Assembly: GCF_024347335.1 (NCBI RefSeq)
Contig: NZ_AP025463.1
Location: 3,162,001-3,226,000 of the forward strand
Origin: Vibrio celticus
GTDB taxonomy: Bacteria; Pseudomonadota; Gammaproteobacteria; Enterobacterales; Vibrionaceae
Length of the DNA stretch: 64,000 bases
Direction: 5' to 3'
Notes under the pieces: generated by a model
Database searches by the model: none
Told to the model about the DNA's origin: nothing
What the model saw: the letters and a program-made list of their open reading frames with translations, nothing else
Shown: one piece after another, positions 1-9,374 of the stretch
Layout: the number at the start of each line of letters is the position of its first letter
Position numbering within the stretch: position 1 is the first letter of the stretch
Made by a program: the position numbers and the translations under genes

Positions 1-1494
1 TTTGCGTGTATCAGCGATAACAGCAATCTGTTCGATAAAGTGATCTTTACCAATCGCGCCTTCAACCACTTGCGGCGCAATGTACTTACCGCCAGAGGTT
101 TTCATCAGCTCTTTGATACGATCGGTAATGAACAGGTTACCATTTTCATCAAAATGACCCGCATCACCGGTTTTCAAGAAACCGTGCTCATCGAATGTCT
201 TAGCCGTCTCTTCTGGCATCTTGTAGTAGCCACGCATCACCATTGGACCACGAACAAGAATCTCGTCCTTAGCACCAATTTTTACTTCCGCGCCCGGCAT
301 CGACATACCAATCGAATCAGGGTTAAAACAGCGGTCATCCCAACAAGATACTGTTGCCGTGGTTTCTGTCATGCCGTAGCCAAGTTTTACGTTGATGCCG
401 ATAGCATGGAAGAAGCGACCAATCGTCTCATCAAGTTTCGCGCCACCACATGGCATGAAGTTGATGTTACCGCCTAGTAGAGCGCGCAGTTTAGATAGCA
501 CAAGCTTATCGGCTAGCGCATGGCTCTTCTTCAGCATCAACGATGGAGTACGACCTTCTTGGTGACAAACTGAAAGCTTTGCTCCCATGTTCACTGCCCA
601 AGTAAATAGCACTTTACGAATAAATGGCGCTTTAGATACCTTCTCGTGAATCGCAGAGAAGATCTTCTCGTAGAAGCGTGGAACCGCACACATTACGGTC
701 GGTTTCACATCGCTTAGCGCATCACGCACTTGCATCGTATCTTGCAGGTAGCAGTTGGTTGCGCCTTTATAGAGAACGTAGAACGTCCAAGCACGCTCAA
801 ATACGTGTGATAACGGTAGGAAACACAATGAGACATCGTCTTTGCTTAAGCTAAGGCGCTCATCGTGGCCTTCTAACTGGTAGCCAATGTTGGTGTAATC
901 AAGCATTACGCCTTTTGGCTGACCTGTGGTACCAGAGGTATAGATAAGAGTCAGTAAGTCGTCCATGCTTGCATCAGCAAGACGCACGTCAAGTTCAGCT
1001 TGTTGTGCTTCAACGCCACGCGCCATGAAGTCATTCCAAGAGACGGCAAAGCTGTGTCCTTGTAGGTCGATGTCATCAGACATAGCCACAACAACTTCTA
1101 GCTGCTCGCACTCTTCAAACAGGCTAACCGCCGCATCGAATTGAACTTGCTCACCAACGAATAAGATCTTCACATCTGCATTTTGGATGATGTAAGAAGA
1201 CTGTGCTGCTGTGTTCGTTGGATAAATCGGCACAGTCACAAGGCGTGCTTGTAACGATGCAAAATCTGCCACGGTCCATTGAGGCATATTGTTCGAATAG
1301 ATACCGATCTTATCCTGAACTCTCAGTCCTTGAGCCAACAGTGCTAATGAAAGCGTATCGATTTGTTGTCCAAACTGCTGCCAGCTAATGCCTTGCCATA
1401 CATTGTCTACTTTGTGCTTCAAAGCTGTACGGTTGCCGCCTTGGGCAATTTGGTCACGAAGTCTTTTTACGATATGAAAATCTAAATTGGCCAT
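1..1494 (-). CDS. AMP-dependent long-chain acyl-CoA synthetase (3' end cut by window)
   Basis: Adenylate-forming ligase that probably activates a long-chain fatty acid to acyl-CoA through an acyl-AMP intermediate. The 498 visible codons run from an ATG at 1494 to the window edge; the family is usually about 600 residues, so the C-terminal part is missing. The ATP/AMP P-loop reads YTSGTTGQPKG at residues 185-195, a GYGMTETTATVS adenylation motif lies near residue 370, and a TGD...DRIKELMKTSGG hinge segment lies near 440-475. The length and spacing fit the FadD15/VC2484-like group rather than E. coli FadD. It is the last gene before the edge and is separated from leuO by a terminator, so it has its own promoter. 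A 16-bp palindrome sits just upstream of its start. The substrate is inferred from the family. Confidence 0.88.
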   Translation of the reverse strand, partial: MANLDFHIVKRLRDQIAQGGNRTALKHKVDNVWQGISWQQFGQQIDTLSLALLAQGLRVQDKIGIYSNNMPQWTVADFASLQARLVTVPIYPTNTAAQSSYIIQNADVKILFVGEQVQFDAAVSLFEECEQLEVVVAMSDDIDLQGHSFAVSWNDFMARGVEAQQAELDVRLADASMDDLLTLIYTSGTTGQPKGVMLDYTNIGYQLEGHDERLSLSKDDVSLCFLPLSHVFERAWTFYVLYKGATNCYLQDTMQVRDALSDVKPTVMCAVPRFYEKIFSAIHEKVSKAPFIRKVLFTWAVNMGAKLSVCHQEGRTPSLMLKKSHALADKLVLSKLRALLGGNINFMPCGGAKLDETIGRFFHAIGINVKLGYGMTETTATVSCWDDRCFNPDSIGMSMPGAEVKIGAKDEILVRGPMVMRGYYKMPEETAKTFDEHGFLKTGDAGHFDENGNLFITDRIKELMKTSGGKYIAPQVVEGAIGKDHFIEQIAVIADTRK

Positions 1495-1508
1495 CTCTTT
1501 ACCTTTAG

Positions 1509-1524
1509 GCTTACACCTGTAAGC
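1509..1524. promoter_or_regulatory. Palindrome upstream of the acyl-CoA synthetase, candidate operator
   Basis: GCTTACA-CC-TGTAAGC is a perfect 7-bp inverted repeat 15 bp upstream of the synthetase ATG. On the plus strand it is followed by six T, but no plus-strand gene ends here, so a role as terminator is unlikely. A repressor site in the 5' untranslated region is the simplest reading. I cannot assign a regulator. Confidence 0.35.
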
Positions 1525-1638
1525 TTTTTTGAGCGCACAAGTGTACCTCTGATCATGAAAAAGGCAACTGATGAAGCTCAAAGTTATCAGTAATAGTACG
1601 TCTAACGCTAAGTTTTCTACCCACTAAAATAGCGCGCA

Positions 1639-1680
1639 TAAAAAAGCCCTAAGCCAGTCTCCTAGCTTAGGGCTTATAAA
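1639..1680 (-). terminator. Rho-independent terminator of leuO
   Basis: A 10-bp perfect stem (1645-1654 with 1665-1674, AGCCCTAAGC arm) has a 10-nt loop and is followed by six T on the minus strand. It lies 22 bp past the leuO stop codon. Confidence 0.85.
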
Positions 1681-1696
1681 TCATAGGGATTAGTGT

Positions 1697-2656
1697 CTAG
1701 TTAAGTGCCACTACTTCGCCACAGATCATCATTAACTGATCTCGTAACCAAATGTGTCCTTTATCCTTTTCACTTGATTCGTGCCAGCTTAGGAAGCCAT
1801 AAATCGCCGCATTATCGAATGGGAAATTTAGAATCTGAAGCTGCTCTTTGTTTGCTGCATGTTCAACCATCCAACGAGGAGCAATTGTTACTAGTTCAGA
1901 TTGGCCTACAACGTAAAGAACGTTGCTCAAGCTCGTACCTTCGTAGAAAGGCGTGCAATCTAGGTCACGGTAAGCTTGCTCAGAGAAGCTACGTTGACCG
2001 TGGATGCGAGACAGTTTCGCGTGCTTTTCATTAAGCAGCTCTGCCGCAGAAACTTCACCGTTGATACGTGGGTGAGAAGCAGAAGCAACCACAACCAATT
2101 CGTCTTGGAAGATTTCAGTGCTTGAGAAGCCTTGCTCATCAAAACGAGCGTAATCAATAACGAAGTCGATTTCTTGGTAGCGCATACGCTCAGAAAGTTG
2201 ACGATCGAATTCAGCATCCATGTGCAGTTTAACGCTCGGTGCTTGGTCGTTGATTGTCGACATAATCTTAGGAGCAAAACGCATGTCACAAGGGCTGCAA
2301 ATCGCAAGTTTGAACAGGCGAGAAGACGACTCTGGAGAGAACACAGAACTTGGTAGTTCGTTGCGTACTAATTGTAGCGCTTGGCGGATTGGACCAAACA
2401 ACTGACGAGCACGTTGAGTCGGTTGAATACCACGACCTTGACGCATGAATAGTTCGTCGTTAAACATCACTTTTAGACGAGCAACAGCGTTACTTACAGC
2501 AGGCTGAGACATACCCAGATTGTGAGCTGCACGTGTAATGTTTTGCTCTTGCATAACTGCATCAAATACAGTCAAAAGATTTAAGTCGACTCCACGAAGT
2601 GTGCTTTCCATTCTGTAGCTTGCAATAGCACTCATTGCGTCTTTCTTATCTAACAT
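1697..2656 (-). CDS. leuO: LysR-family regulator LeuO
   Basis: DNA-binding regulator of the LysR type. Residues 24-83 form the winged helix-turn-helix and are almost identical, as remembered, to E. coli LeuO (NLLTVFDAVMQEQNITRAAH, then GMSQPAVSNAVARLKVMFND). The rest is the LysR substrate-binding domain with the family's conserved SWHE...KGH ending. Length 319 is normal. The ATG at 2656 has a GAGG eight bases upstream. LeuO antagonises H-NS and, in Vibrio, also affects bile and acid responses and toxin regulation (known from the family). In enterics leuO lies divergent from leuABCD; here the leu operon is on the other side of a glycosyltransferase pair and an RND operon, about 8 kb away. The upstream region is long and AT-rich, as expected for a silenced, autoregulated gene. 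Confidence 0.95.
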   Translation of the reverse strand: MLDKKDAMSAIASYRMESTLRGVDLNLLTVFDAVMQEQNITRAAHNLGMSQPAVSNAVARLKVMFNDELFMRQGRGIQPTQRARQLFGPIRQALQLVRNELPSSVFSPESSSRLFKLAICSPCDMRFAPKIMSTINDQAPSVKLHMDAEFDRQLSERMRYQEIDFVIDYARFDEQGFSSTEIFQDELVVVASASHPRINGEVSAAELLNEKHAKLSRIHGQRSFSEQAYRDLDCTPFYEGTSLSNVLYVVGQSELVTIAPRWMVEHAANKEQLQILNFPFDNAAIYGFLSWHESSEKDKGHIWLRDQLMMICGEVVALN

Positions 2657-3003
2657 TCAAGTTGCCTCTTGTCGGTTCGACAGCGTTAAATTGGTAATGG
2701 TATGAGAATAGATAACCACTAATTCTTATATTTATCAGACCGATGTTTTTCGGATTGATATTACTATTAACCAATGCATCTCGAGCTACCAACAAGATTG
2801 ATAAAGAATAATTTTATTTTACCTTAATGATTAAATAACATTTAAAAAATCAATTGTTTATATAGTTATAAAAAAACATAAAATGCGTCACTTATGAGTT
2901 TAATTTCGACTTATTTAGCTGTTCTATCGTTTGGTTACATTTGTTACAATTTATTGAACTCGTGAATTGTTCAACCGGTAAATTCAGAAATAGTACTTAT
3001 GAG
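2657..3003. promoter_or_regulatory. AT-rich intergenic region upstream of leuO
   Basis: This 347-bp gap is strongly AT-rich with A- and T-tracts, and must hold the leuO promoter. No ORF, tRNA or clear terminator was seen. The composition suggests H-NS and LeuO binding by analogy with enteric leuO, but no defined site can be read from the sequence alone. Confidence 0.5.
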
Positions 3004-4059
3004 TTAGGTGAGCGATGCATAACTTGGAAAGTCGACCTTGTCCCAAAGTTGCTTTCTTAAATCATCTTGATTAGACCAATTCCCTGCTAATACCCACTCA
3101 ACGAGTGCACTTGCCACGTCTGGATAGGTGACCACTTCGGCCTGTTTTTCACTGAGCCAAGCACGCAAGATAGCCGCGTCTAAAAAGGTCATGGTTTGAG
3201 CTAACCCAAGAGCCTCTAGCGTCGCCACATTACTCTGTTGTTCGAACTGCCCTTCAAGTGGTTTGAGAAGCAATTTCTTCCCCAAAGTGAGGGCTTCAGA
3301 TGGCAATTCAAAGCCACCATTTGCGACCACACCAGAGCACTGATTGAGGTCGAATTGGAAGCCAGCATGACTGAGTGGTTTGAACTCAATATTTTCGACT
3401 CGGCGGTGCTCAATAACATCCGGGTGGTAACAGACAAAGTTGTGCGAAATGAACTTCATCAGCAGTTCTGAGATCGACTCAAGATCCTCAAATGGCAAAT
3501 AGACCAACGTAAAGTCTTGTGTTGTTTTAGTTTGTTGATCACCAACCAGCGTGTGAACGATAGGCGGTAATATAGGCTGTTCAAAGTGATACCAGTGCAA
3601 GCCAATAGAGTGCTCGGTTGGGGCTAAATGTTGAATCACTGAATGTTCAATCCAGTTGCCCCCTTCTTTGGGTACATCATAACGAAACGCATTCTGGTGG
3701 CTTATCCCAATGCATGGCACACCTTGTCTCTTAGCCGCCCATGCAGTGACAGGCTCAAAATCATTAATCACTAAGTCGTAAGGCGTAAGATCGATCTGGT
3801 TAATCTCACGGAGAAATCGCCAGATGTTGTTCTTCATGAATGTTTTGCCGTATTTAACCTGCCCCTGCTCGCTGTAAAAAGTTAAGCCGCTGCGGGTCTG
3901 ATAGTTGCCAAACGCTTCCATCGAAAAGTATTTGCTCTCATCTCGCCCAGAGAACAGAAAATCGACATCAATATTTTGCTGACGAAAAGCGACGGCCATT
4001 GCTCTCGCTCGAGCGATGTGCCCATTTCCTGTGCCTTGTACGCCATATAAAATTTTCAT
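3004..4059 (-). CDS. MJ1255/VC2487-family glycosyltransferase
   Basis: Predicted GT-B-fold glycosyltransferase of the MJ1255/VC2487 family, distantly like MurG and UDP-glucuronosyltransferases. The N-terminus ILYGVQGTGNGHIARA is the glycine/histidine loop of this group. The region VVANGGFELPSEALTLGKKLLLKPL near residue 240 is the sugar-nucleotide donor site. Length 351 is typical. No signal peptide or transmembrane helix is evident, so it is probably cytoplasmic or peripheral. The ATG is preceded by AAGGA. It follows the PAP2 phosphatase gene by 54 bp in the same direction, so the two are probably cotranscribed. That pairing suggests a lipid-linked acceptor, but the substrate is unknown. Confidence 0.85.
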   Translation of the reverse strand: MKILYGVQGTGNGHIARARAMAVAFRQQNIDVDFLFSGRDESKYFSMEAFGNYQTRSGLTFYSEQGQVKYGKTFMKNNIWRFLREINQIDLTPYDLVINDFEPVTAWAAKRQGVPCIGISHQNAFRYDVPKEGGNWIEHSVIQHLAPTEHSIGLHWYHFEQPILPPIVHTLVGDQQTKTTQDFTLVYLPFEDLESISELLMKFISHNFVCYHPDVIEHRRVENIEFKPLSHAGFQFDLNQCSGVVANGGFELPSEALTLGKKLLLKPLEGQFEQQSNVATLEALGLAQTMTFLDAAILRAWLSEKQAEVVTYPDVASALVEWVLAGNWSNQDDLRKQLWDKVDFPSYASLT

Positions 4060-4113
4060 GCATGTTCCTTTAAATTTACCACTTAAGCTCGGCAGTGGTT
4101 GCCAACAAAATAA

Positions 4114-4638
4114 TTACAGGATGAAACTGATAGCGAGGCTGGTACAAGCTATGCCCAAGGCTGCTCCAATCAGTACGTCCGTTAAAAAGTGCACACCGAG
4201 CAGGATTCGAGAGCCTGCAATCGCAGTTGCCCACACCAAGCTAAAGAGGTACAAGCTCGGATAGAAATGCCCGATTAGGGTCGCCATAACAAAAGCCGCA
4301 GCGGAATGCCCTGAAGGCAGGCTGTATTTATCGGATGGCACAATATGAGAGTGAAGTAGTGAAGAGAACTCAGCTGGTCGACGGCGCTTGAGGGTATTTT
4401 TAGCAAACCAGTAAATAGGTAACTCGATTGCGAAGGCGGTTAAGCCCACCAAAAGAAAGTCTCGACCAGTGTTGCTATCGGCCAGCAGTGCAATCAAGGC
4501 AATCAAAACATAAAGGTGTCCATCTCCAGTATGAGACACCGCTTTACTGAGCGTTGCATGTTGCCCGCCATAGCGGTTGTTTAAACAGAAAACAGAAAAT
4601 GCCACATCCCAGCGGACAATAGGTTCGATAGTACGCAT
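4114..4638 (-). CDS. PAP2-family phosphatase (membrane)
   Basis: Type 2 phosphatidic acid phosphatase homologue of 174 residues, a small membrane enzyme acting on lipid phosphates or pyrophosphates. The three family motifs are visible: K-N-T-L-K-R-R-R-P near 88-96, PSGHSAA near 112-118, and SRILLGVHFLTD near 144-155, giving the catalytic histidines and the phosphate-binding arginines. Hydrophobic segments surround them. The start at 4638 has a good AAGGAG Shine-Dalgarno. It heads a likely two-gene unit with the downstream glycosyltransferase. Possible jobs are undecaprenyl pyrophosphate recycling or dephosphorylation of a glycolipid precursor; the sequence does not decide between them. Confidence 0.88.
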   Translation of the reverse strand: MRTIEPIVRWDVAFSVFCLNNRYGGQHATLSKAVSHTGDGHLYVLIALIALLADSNTGRDFLLVGLTAFAIELPIYWFAKNTLKRRRPAEFSSLLHSHIVPSDKYSLPSGHSAAAFVMATLIGHFYPSLYLFSLVWATAIAGSRILLGVHFLTDVLIGAALGIACTSLAISFIL

Positions 4639-4789
4639 ACGATCTCCTTAACAATCCTTATTCAGTTAAGGCTCAAGTTATGCTCAACAAATGACAGTTA
4701 AGTGACGTTTTGAATGAACTAAAATGAAATTTCCCATGCTTGATAGGCAGGTCAATGGATCAAGTCAGGATGGAAATTGAAGCGACCGA

Positions 4790-4822
4790 TAAAAATAAAG
4801 CGACCCAAGGCCGCTTTATTCT
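4790..4822. terminator. Terminator after the RND efflux operon
   Basis: A 12-bp stem (4794-4805 with 4809-4820, one mismatch) with a 3-nt loop is followed on the minus strand by a T-rich stretch. It lies about 110 bp past the permease stop codon. The rest of 4639-4932 shows no ORF and must hold the PAP2 promoter. Confidence 0.65.
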
Positions 4823-4932
4823 TCTATGTTTTCACTTCTTTATATAAGCAAGCAAACGCTACTTCTATCGTGTTAATGGTTATAGCGTTCGCTAATAATA
4901 GTAGTACTCGCAAATGATAATAGCACTAAAGG

Positions 4933-7900
4933 CTATAGCGCTAATGGCTCGTGCTTTTTCACCAAACCGAAATCCGCCAATATCGCGTAGGCCGCTGGGA
5001 TCATAAACAGCACCAGTAAGGTCGAGGCAAATATGCCAAACACGATCGAAATAACCAATGGCTGGATAACCTGTGCCTGTAAGCTGGTTTCCGTCAATAG
5101 CGGTAGCAAACCTGCCGCTGTCGTCATTGAGGTCAAGAATACCGCTCGGAAACGCTCACGACTGGCTTTTACCACCGAGTCATGCACGCTATCTCCCTCA
5201 TCGACATGGTGACGAATGTACTGCACCAACAAGATGGAATCATTAACCACAATCCCGGCAAGCGACACAAAGCCCATCATGCTTGGCATACTCAAAGAAT
5301 GGCCAAGTATCCAGTGACCAACGACCACCCCAATAAAGGCGAGTGGAATCGCCAACATCACGACCACAGGCTCTAAGTAGCTTCGGAATTGATAACTAAG
5401 AATCGCAAACACGCCGAATAAGCCGAGCAAGAACCCTTTGCCCATCGAAGCGCCCGTCTTGGCTGCATCCTTGGCCTCCCCTTCGAAATCAAAGCGTAAA
5501 CCCGGGTACTTCTGAATAAGTTTGGCTGCTTCATCTTTTTGGAACTGAGCCAGAATCGCGGATGAACTCGCTTTCTTATTATCAATATCACCAAAGATAC
5601 TGATGGTTCTCAACCCATCAATACGCTGAATTCGCACGTAGTTACGTTGGAAATCTAATGTCGCCAAGGTTGCTAGCGGGATCTGACTGCCATCTGCGGT
5701 AATGATTGGGAAGTTAGCTAGCTGCTGTATGTCGCCCGCTTGCTCCTTATCAAGGCGTACTTCAATCGAGATATTCTCAACGCCGATTTGAATCTCGTCC
5801 GCCGTTTGCCCAAAGAAAGCCGCCCGTAACTGAGATGCAATCATCTGCCCATTCACATTGTAGGTTTCGGCTCCAGGGCGCAGCTTCACCAAGATCTCTT
5901 CTTTACCCATCCGCATGTCATCAAGCACGCCATGCACCCCATCAAACTGATTAAGGTACTCCTGAATATCCAAAGAAGCAGATTTCAACGCGCTCAGGTC
6001 ATCGTGTTTGGCTCGGATCTCAATAGCACGACCGCCTGGACCCATGGTAGGTTGCTTGAACACTAATGAAATAGGATCCGCTAAGTCGCCAATATCTTCA
6101 CGCCACGCATCAATGAAGTCATCAATAACTGTGTTACGGCTCTCTGCTCCGCGTAAATCTAAGCGCACTGTGGCTAAGTGCGGGCCAGATTCATTGGCAT
6201 CGGCGTTGGCATTGAATTGGCTAGTTATGTGCTCGACCAGTGTATTGCCTTCTTCAACCTCTTCGCTCCATTGCTTGTTCAAGCGCTCAGCAGACGCGAC
6301 AATTTTGTCGATCACTTTCTCGGTTTGAGACAGTGATGCGCCCGGCGGAAGAATGATACGCGCCTCGGCAATATCGCCATCCAGCTCTGGGAAAGGTTGA
6401 AACTTAACAACGCCACCAGCAATCAAGGCGACTGAAAGCAACAACAGCGTAATCACTCCGCCCATAAAGGCGTAGCGGAACGTCACGACTTTCTCAACCA
6501 TGTTCATCAAAGTGGTATTACGAAAGTTCTCGAACTTCTCAAGTAACACAACCTTAAAACGCAGCGCTGGCTTGTCATTCTTTTCTTTGTGTAATGAATG
6601 AGATAGGTGATTAGGTAGGATCAGGAAGGCTTCAATCAAGCTTAACGACAGCACCAAAATCAAAACTTGAGGAACAGCCTTAAGCACCGCGCCCATCTCG
6701 CCATCAAGAAACAGTAAACTACCGAAAATACACACCGTGGTTAGGAAAGAAGACAGCACTCCGGGAAGCACTTTCTTAACGCCGTTGTACACCGCATCAT
6801 CAACGTTTTGCCCCCTATCTAAATGGGACGCTATCGATTCGGCGATCACAATGGCGTCATCCATCATAATACCGATTGCCATCAATAGTCCGACCAACGA
6901 CATAATGTTGATCGACAAACCCAGGTTGGCCATTAAGAACAAGCCACCAAGGAAGGCAACAGGTAAGCCAGCTGCAACCCAGAATGAATAGCGTAAGCTG
7001 AAGAACAGCCACATGGTGGCAAATACCAACACAATACCTTGCCAGCCATTGCGAACCATCATGGTAAGGCGATCCCACAGCACAGAGGAGAGATCGTTGG
7101 TCATTTGTAGCGTCACGCCATCAGGGGCAATCGCGCTCTGATCTTCAACGAAACGCGTCACGTTCTCTTTGATTCGTAGCGCATCATCTTCTTTGTTTTT
7201 ACTGATTTTCAACAGAGCCGATGGCTTGCCATCAAACAACACCTTCTGTTCATCAAGCTCAAAGCGGTCGGTTATTTTGGCTATGTCTCTCAAACGGATC
7301 ACCGAGCCATTAGGCGCGGATCCAACCACGATGCTTTCCAGTTCAACAGGCGTAATTCGTCTCTCGTCAAAACGAATCAGGAAGTTTTTGTCTGGTGTTT
7401 CAACGTTACCACTCGGCAGTTTTACATTCTGTCGACTAATTTGATCCGCGATATCACCGACACTCAAGCCCAGCTGACGAATAGCTTGAGTATCCAGTTC
7501 CACTCGATATTGATGATCAGAGAAACCGCTGACCTCGACCAAAGAGACATCGTAATCAAGCTTCATGGTACGCTTAAGATCTTCCGCGTAGGCCTTAAGT
7601 TCCGGCCACGACGTTTCGGCTGTTATAGCGATATCAACAACCGGTTCATTCCAATCTAGCTCTTGAACAACAGGCGATTCAATCTCAGTCGGAAAATCAT
7701 TGATCGAGTTGATCTGGGTTTGCACATCCACCAGCATTCGGCCGATGTCCGCTTTTTCATTTAACTTGAGAATTAAACGAGCACTGCCTTCGATCGCTTC
7801 ACACTGAGTCTCTTCAATGTTGGCTAAGCCGTCTACTGCATCTTCCATTCGCACGCATAAGCTCTCTTCCACTTCTTGTGGAGAAGCTCCGGGATAGACA

Positions 7901-8040
7901 ATCGCAGCCATAATGTAAGGCGGATCGTAAGCGGGGAAGGTTTCACGTTTGATGGTCGATAGTGAGCTTATACCCAAAATCAACAACCCAAGCATCAACA
8001 AGTTTGCTGCTGTAGGGTGCCGAGAGAAAAACTTGATCAT
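4933..8040 (-). CDS. RND efflux transporter, inner-membrane permease subunit
   Basis: Proton-driven drug or solute exporter of the AcrB/HAE1 superfamily, 1035 residues. It has an N-terminal helix (about 12-30), a first periplasmic porter loop to about 330, helices 2-6, a second large loop and the final helix bundle. The proton-relay pair is present as D394-D395 in IGIMMDDAIV. The second relay region reads GIVVNDSILLV with N933-D934 where AcrB has a lysine (K940), as in a subset of RND permeases more distant from AcrB. It overlaps the adaptor gene by four bases (ATGA), showing translational coupling. No outer-membrane factor gene is adjacent, so it probably uses TolC. Substrates cannot be read from the sequence. 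Confidence 0.93.
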   Translation of the reverse strand: MIKFFSRHPTAANLLMLGLLILGISSLSTIKRETFPAYDPPYIMAAIVYPGASPQEVEESLCVRMEDAVDGLANIEETQCEAIEGSARLILKLNEKADIGRMLVDVQTQINSINDFPTEIESPVVQELDWNEPVVDIAITAETSWPELKAYAEDLKRTMKLDYDVSLVEVSGFSDHQYRVELDTQAIRQLGLSVGDIADQISRQNVKLPSGNVETPDKNFLIRFDERRITPVELESIVVGSAPNGSVIRLRDIAKITDRFELDEQKVLFDGKPSALLKISKNKEDDALRIKENVTRFVEDQSAIAPDGVTLQMTNDLSSVLWDRLTMMVRNGWQGIVLVFATMWLFFSLRYSFWVAAGLPVAFLGGLFLMANLGLSINIMSLVGLLMAIGIMMDDAIVIAESIASHLDRGQNVDDAVYNGVKKVLPGVLSSFLTTVCIFGSLLFLDGEMGAVLKAVPQVLILVLSLSLIEAFLILPNHLSHSLHKEKNDKPALRFKVVLLEKFENFRNTTLMNMVEKVVTFRYAFMGGVITLLLLSVALIAGGVVKFQPFPELDGDIAEARIILPPGASLSQTEKVIDKIVASAERLNKQWSEEVEEGNTLVEHITSQFNANADANESGPHLATVRLDLRGAESRNTVIDDFIDAWREDIGDLADPISLVFKQPTMGPGGRAIEIRAKHDDLSALKSASLDIQEYLNQFDGVHGVLDDMRMGKEEILVKLRPGAETYNVNGQMIASQLRAAFFGQTADEIQIGVENISIEVRLDKEQAGDIQQLANFPIITADGSQIPLATLATLDFQRNYVRIQRIDGLRTISIFGDIDNKKASSSAILAQFQKDEAAKLIQKYPGLRFDFEGEAKDAAKTGASMGKGFLLGLFGVFAILSYQFRSYLEPVVVMLAIPLAFIGVVVGHWILGHSLSMPSMMGFVSLAGIVVNDSILLVQYIRHHVDEGDSVHDSVVKASRERFRAVFLTSMTTAAGLLPLLTETSLQAQVIQPLVISIVFGIFASTLLVLFMIPAAYAILADFGLVKKHEPLAL

Positions 8041-9374
8041 GACGCACTCTCCTGAGTATCCGATTCAAGCTTAACCTCTGTAGAGTTCGACTCTTTCAGT
8101 AACATGCCTTCGATAGCTGGCAGGACGTCATTAAGAACCAATTTATCTCCCGTTTGTAGCTCGCCACTCACAACCACTTGGTTATCTCTGCGATAAAGCA
8201 CTTCAACACTCACCACTTGCAAGCGCTGATTGTCATCCATCAGGTAAACCTTATCACCGTGCAGTGCTCGCTCTGGAACCACCCAACTTAGATTCGCGAC
8301 ACCTTCAATCTCAGCTTTTACAAACATGCCGTTGACCAAAGGGGTAGCATTGCTTGGCTGCAGTTGTGAATAGTCTTGAGCGATCTCAAGAATAATTCCG
8401 GCTGTCGCTTGGTTTTCATCAACCGTCTCACTGATTCTTGCCACCTTCGCAGGCCAACTCAGCTTCAGGTTGCCGCTGTTAAGTTGAATCGTCGCTTTGA
8501 TTAGCGCTTCATAAGGATTAGGGATCCCTGCAGCATCGCGAGGGAATTGATTAAAGCTCGAGGCTAAAGTTTGCATATCGTGAATAGAAAGTTGCGCCTC
8601 CACTTCCATGACATTAATTCCGTGAGCAATAAACATCTCTTGTTGAAGATTAACCACTTGATTTTGTTCGATATCAACCTGAGCAATTCGCATTGCCCTT
8701 GGCAAAGTGATAGTGGTCTTATCGAGAGAGCGCTGCGCCTCTTTTACCTTAGACACGTTGACCTTAATCACCGCCTCCGCGACACGCTTTTCATCTGGCA
8801 TTAAGGCAATTTGGTTCGCAATATCTAATACCAATTTCTGCTGAGACAATGCACTTTGTTGTTGCAGGTCGACATCAGACTGAGAAGTGAGACCTTTCTT
8901 ACGCAGATCTTGTTTACGCTGTAGCTCTTTATTGCTGATCACCAAACGATTCTTTTCGATCTTAAGAGTCTGATTCAGGTTGTCTTCTTCTTGATTCAAT
9001 TTCGCTAATGAAGTTTGGCTTGATTTTAGATCCGCCTCTGCTTGTATCAGCTTCAATTCATAATCCAATGGATCAACCTTGAGCACGACCGTTCCTTCAG
9101 GAATCACCTGGCCTTTTTCAAGATCTGGATGTCGATACACGATCTGTCCTGTCACCTCAGCAATCGCTTTCCATTCAACTTTAGGCACCACTTTGCCAAA
9201 GCCAACCGCTAACGGTGCTATCAGTTGTTGTTCTAGGCTCACAGTATCAACTAAGCGAGCCCTATCACCCGCAGGTTTGGTTGGAAGATCCGGCTTCAAG
9301 TTAATCGCGGCGACAAGGCCAATCACACCAACCGCAAGTGCTGGAAAGAAGAGTAGTTTTTTATTTATTTTCAT
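8037..9374 (-). CDS. RND efflux periplasmic adaptor (membrane fusion protein)
   Basis: Adaptor of 445 residues linking the adjacent RND permease to an outer-membrane channel. An N-terminal hydrophobic segment (residues 7-25) with no lipobox cysteine indicates an uncleaved membrane anchor. Next come the first lipoyl half, a long alpha-helical hairpin rich in Q, K, E and L (about 110-215), the second lipoyl half, then beta-barrel and membrane-proximal domains. Its start shares one base with the TetR regulator stop (TAATG), and its end overlaps the permease start by four bases, so the three genes form one tightly coupled operon. Confidence 0.92.
   Translation of the reverse strand: MKINKKLLFFPALAVGVIGLVAAINLKPDLPTKPAGDRARLVDTVSLEQQLIAPLAVGFGKVVPKVEWKAIAEVTGQIVYRHPDLEKGQVIPEGTVVLKVDPLDYELKLIQAEADLKSSQTSLAKLNQEEDNLNQTLKIEKNRLVISNKELQRKQDLRKKGLTSQSDVDLQQQSALSQQKLVLDIANQIALMPDEKRVAEAVIKVNVSKVKEAQRSLDKTTITLPRAMRIAQVDIEQNQVVNLQQEMFIAHGINVMEVEAQLSIHDMQTLASSFNQFPRDAAGIPNPYEALIKATIQLNSGNLKLSWPAKVARISETVDENQATAGIILEIAQDYSQLQPSNATPLVNGMFVKAEIEGVANLSWVVPERALHGDKVYLMDDNQRLQVVSVEVLYRRDNQVVVSGELQTGDKLVLNDVLPAIEGMLLKESNSTEVKLESDTQESAS

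Noticed and set aside
40..477. Open frame on the plus strand over the acyl-CoA synthetase
   Set aside because: It is antisense to a well-conserved gene whose motifs are intact; no ribosome-binding site or recognisable product.
7169..7444. Plus-strand open frames within the RND permease
   Set aside because: Shadows of a real coding frame; serine/leucine-rich low-complexity translations with no domain.
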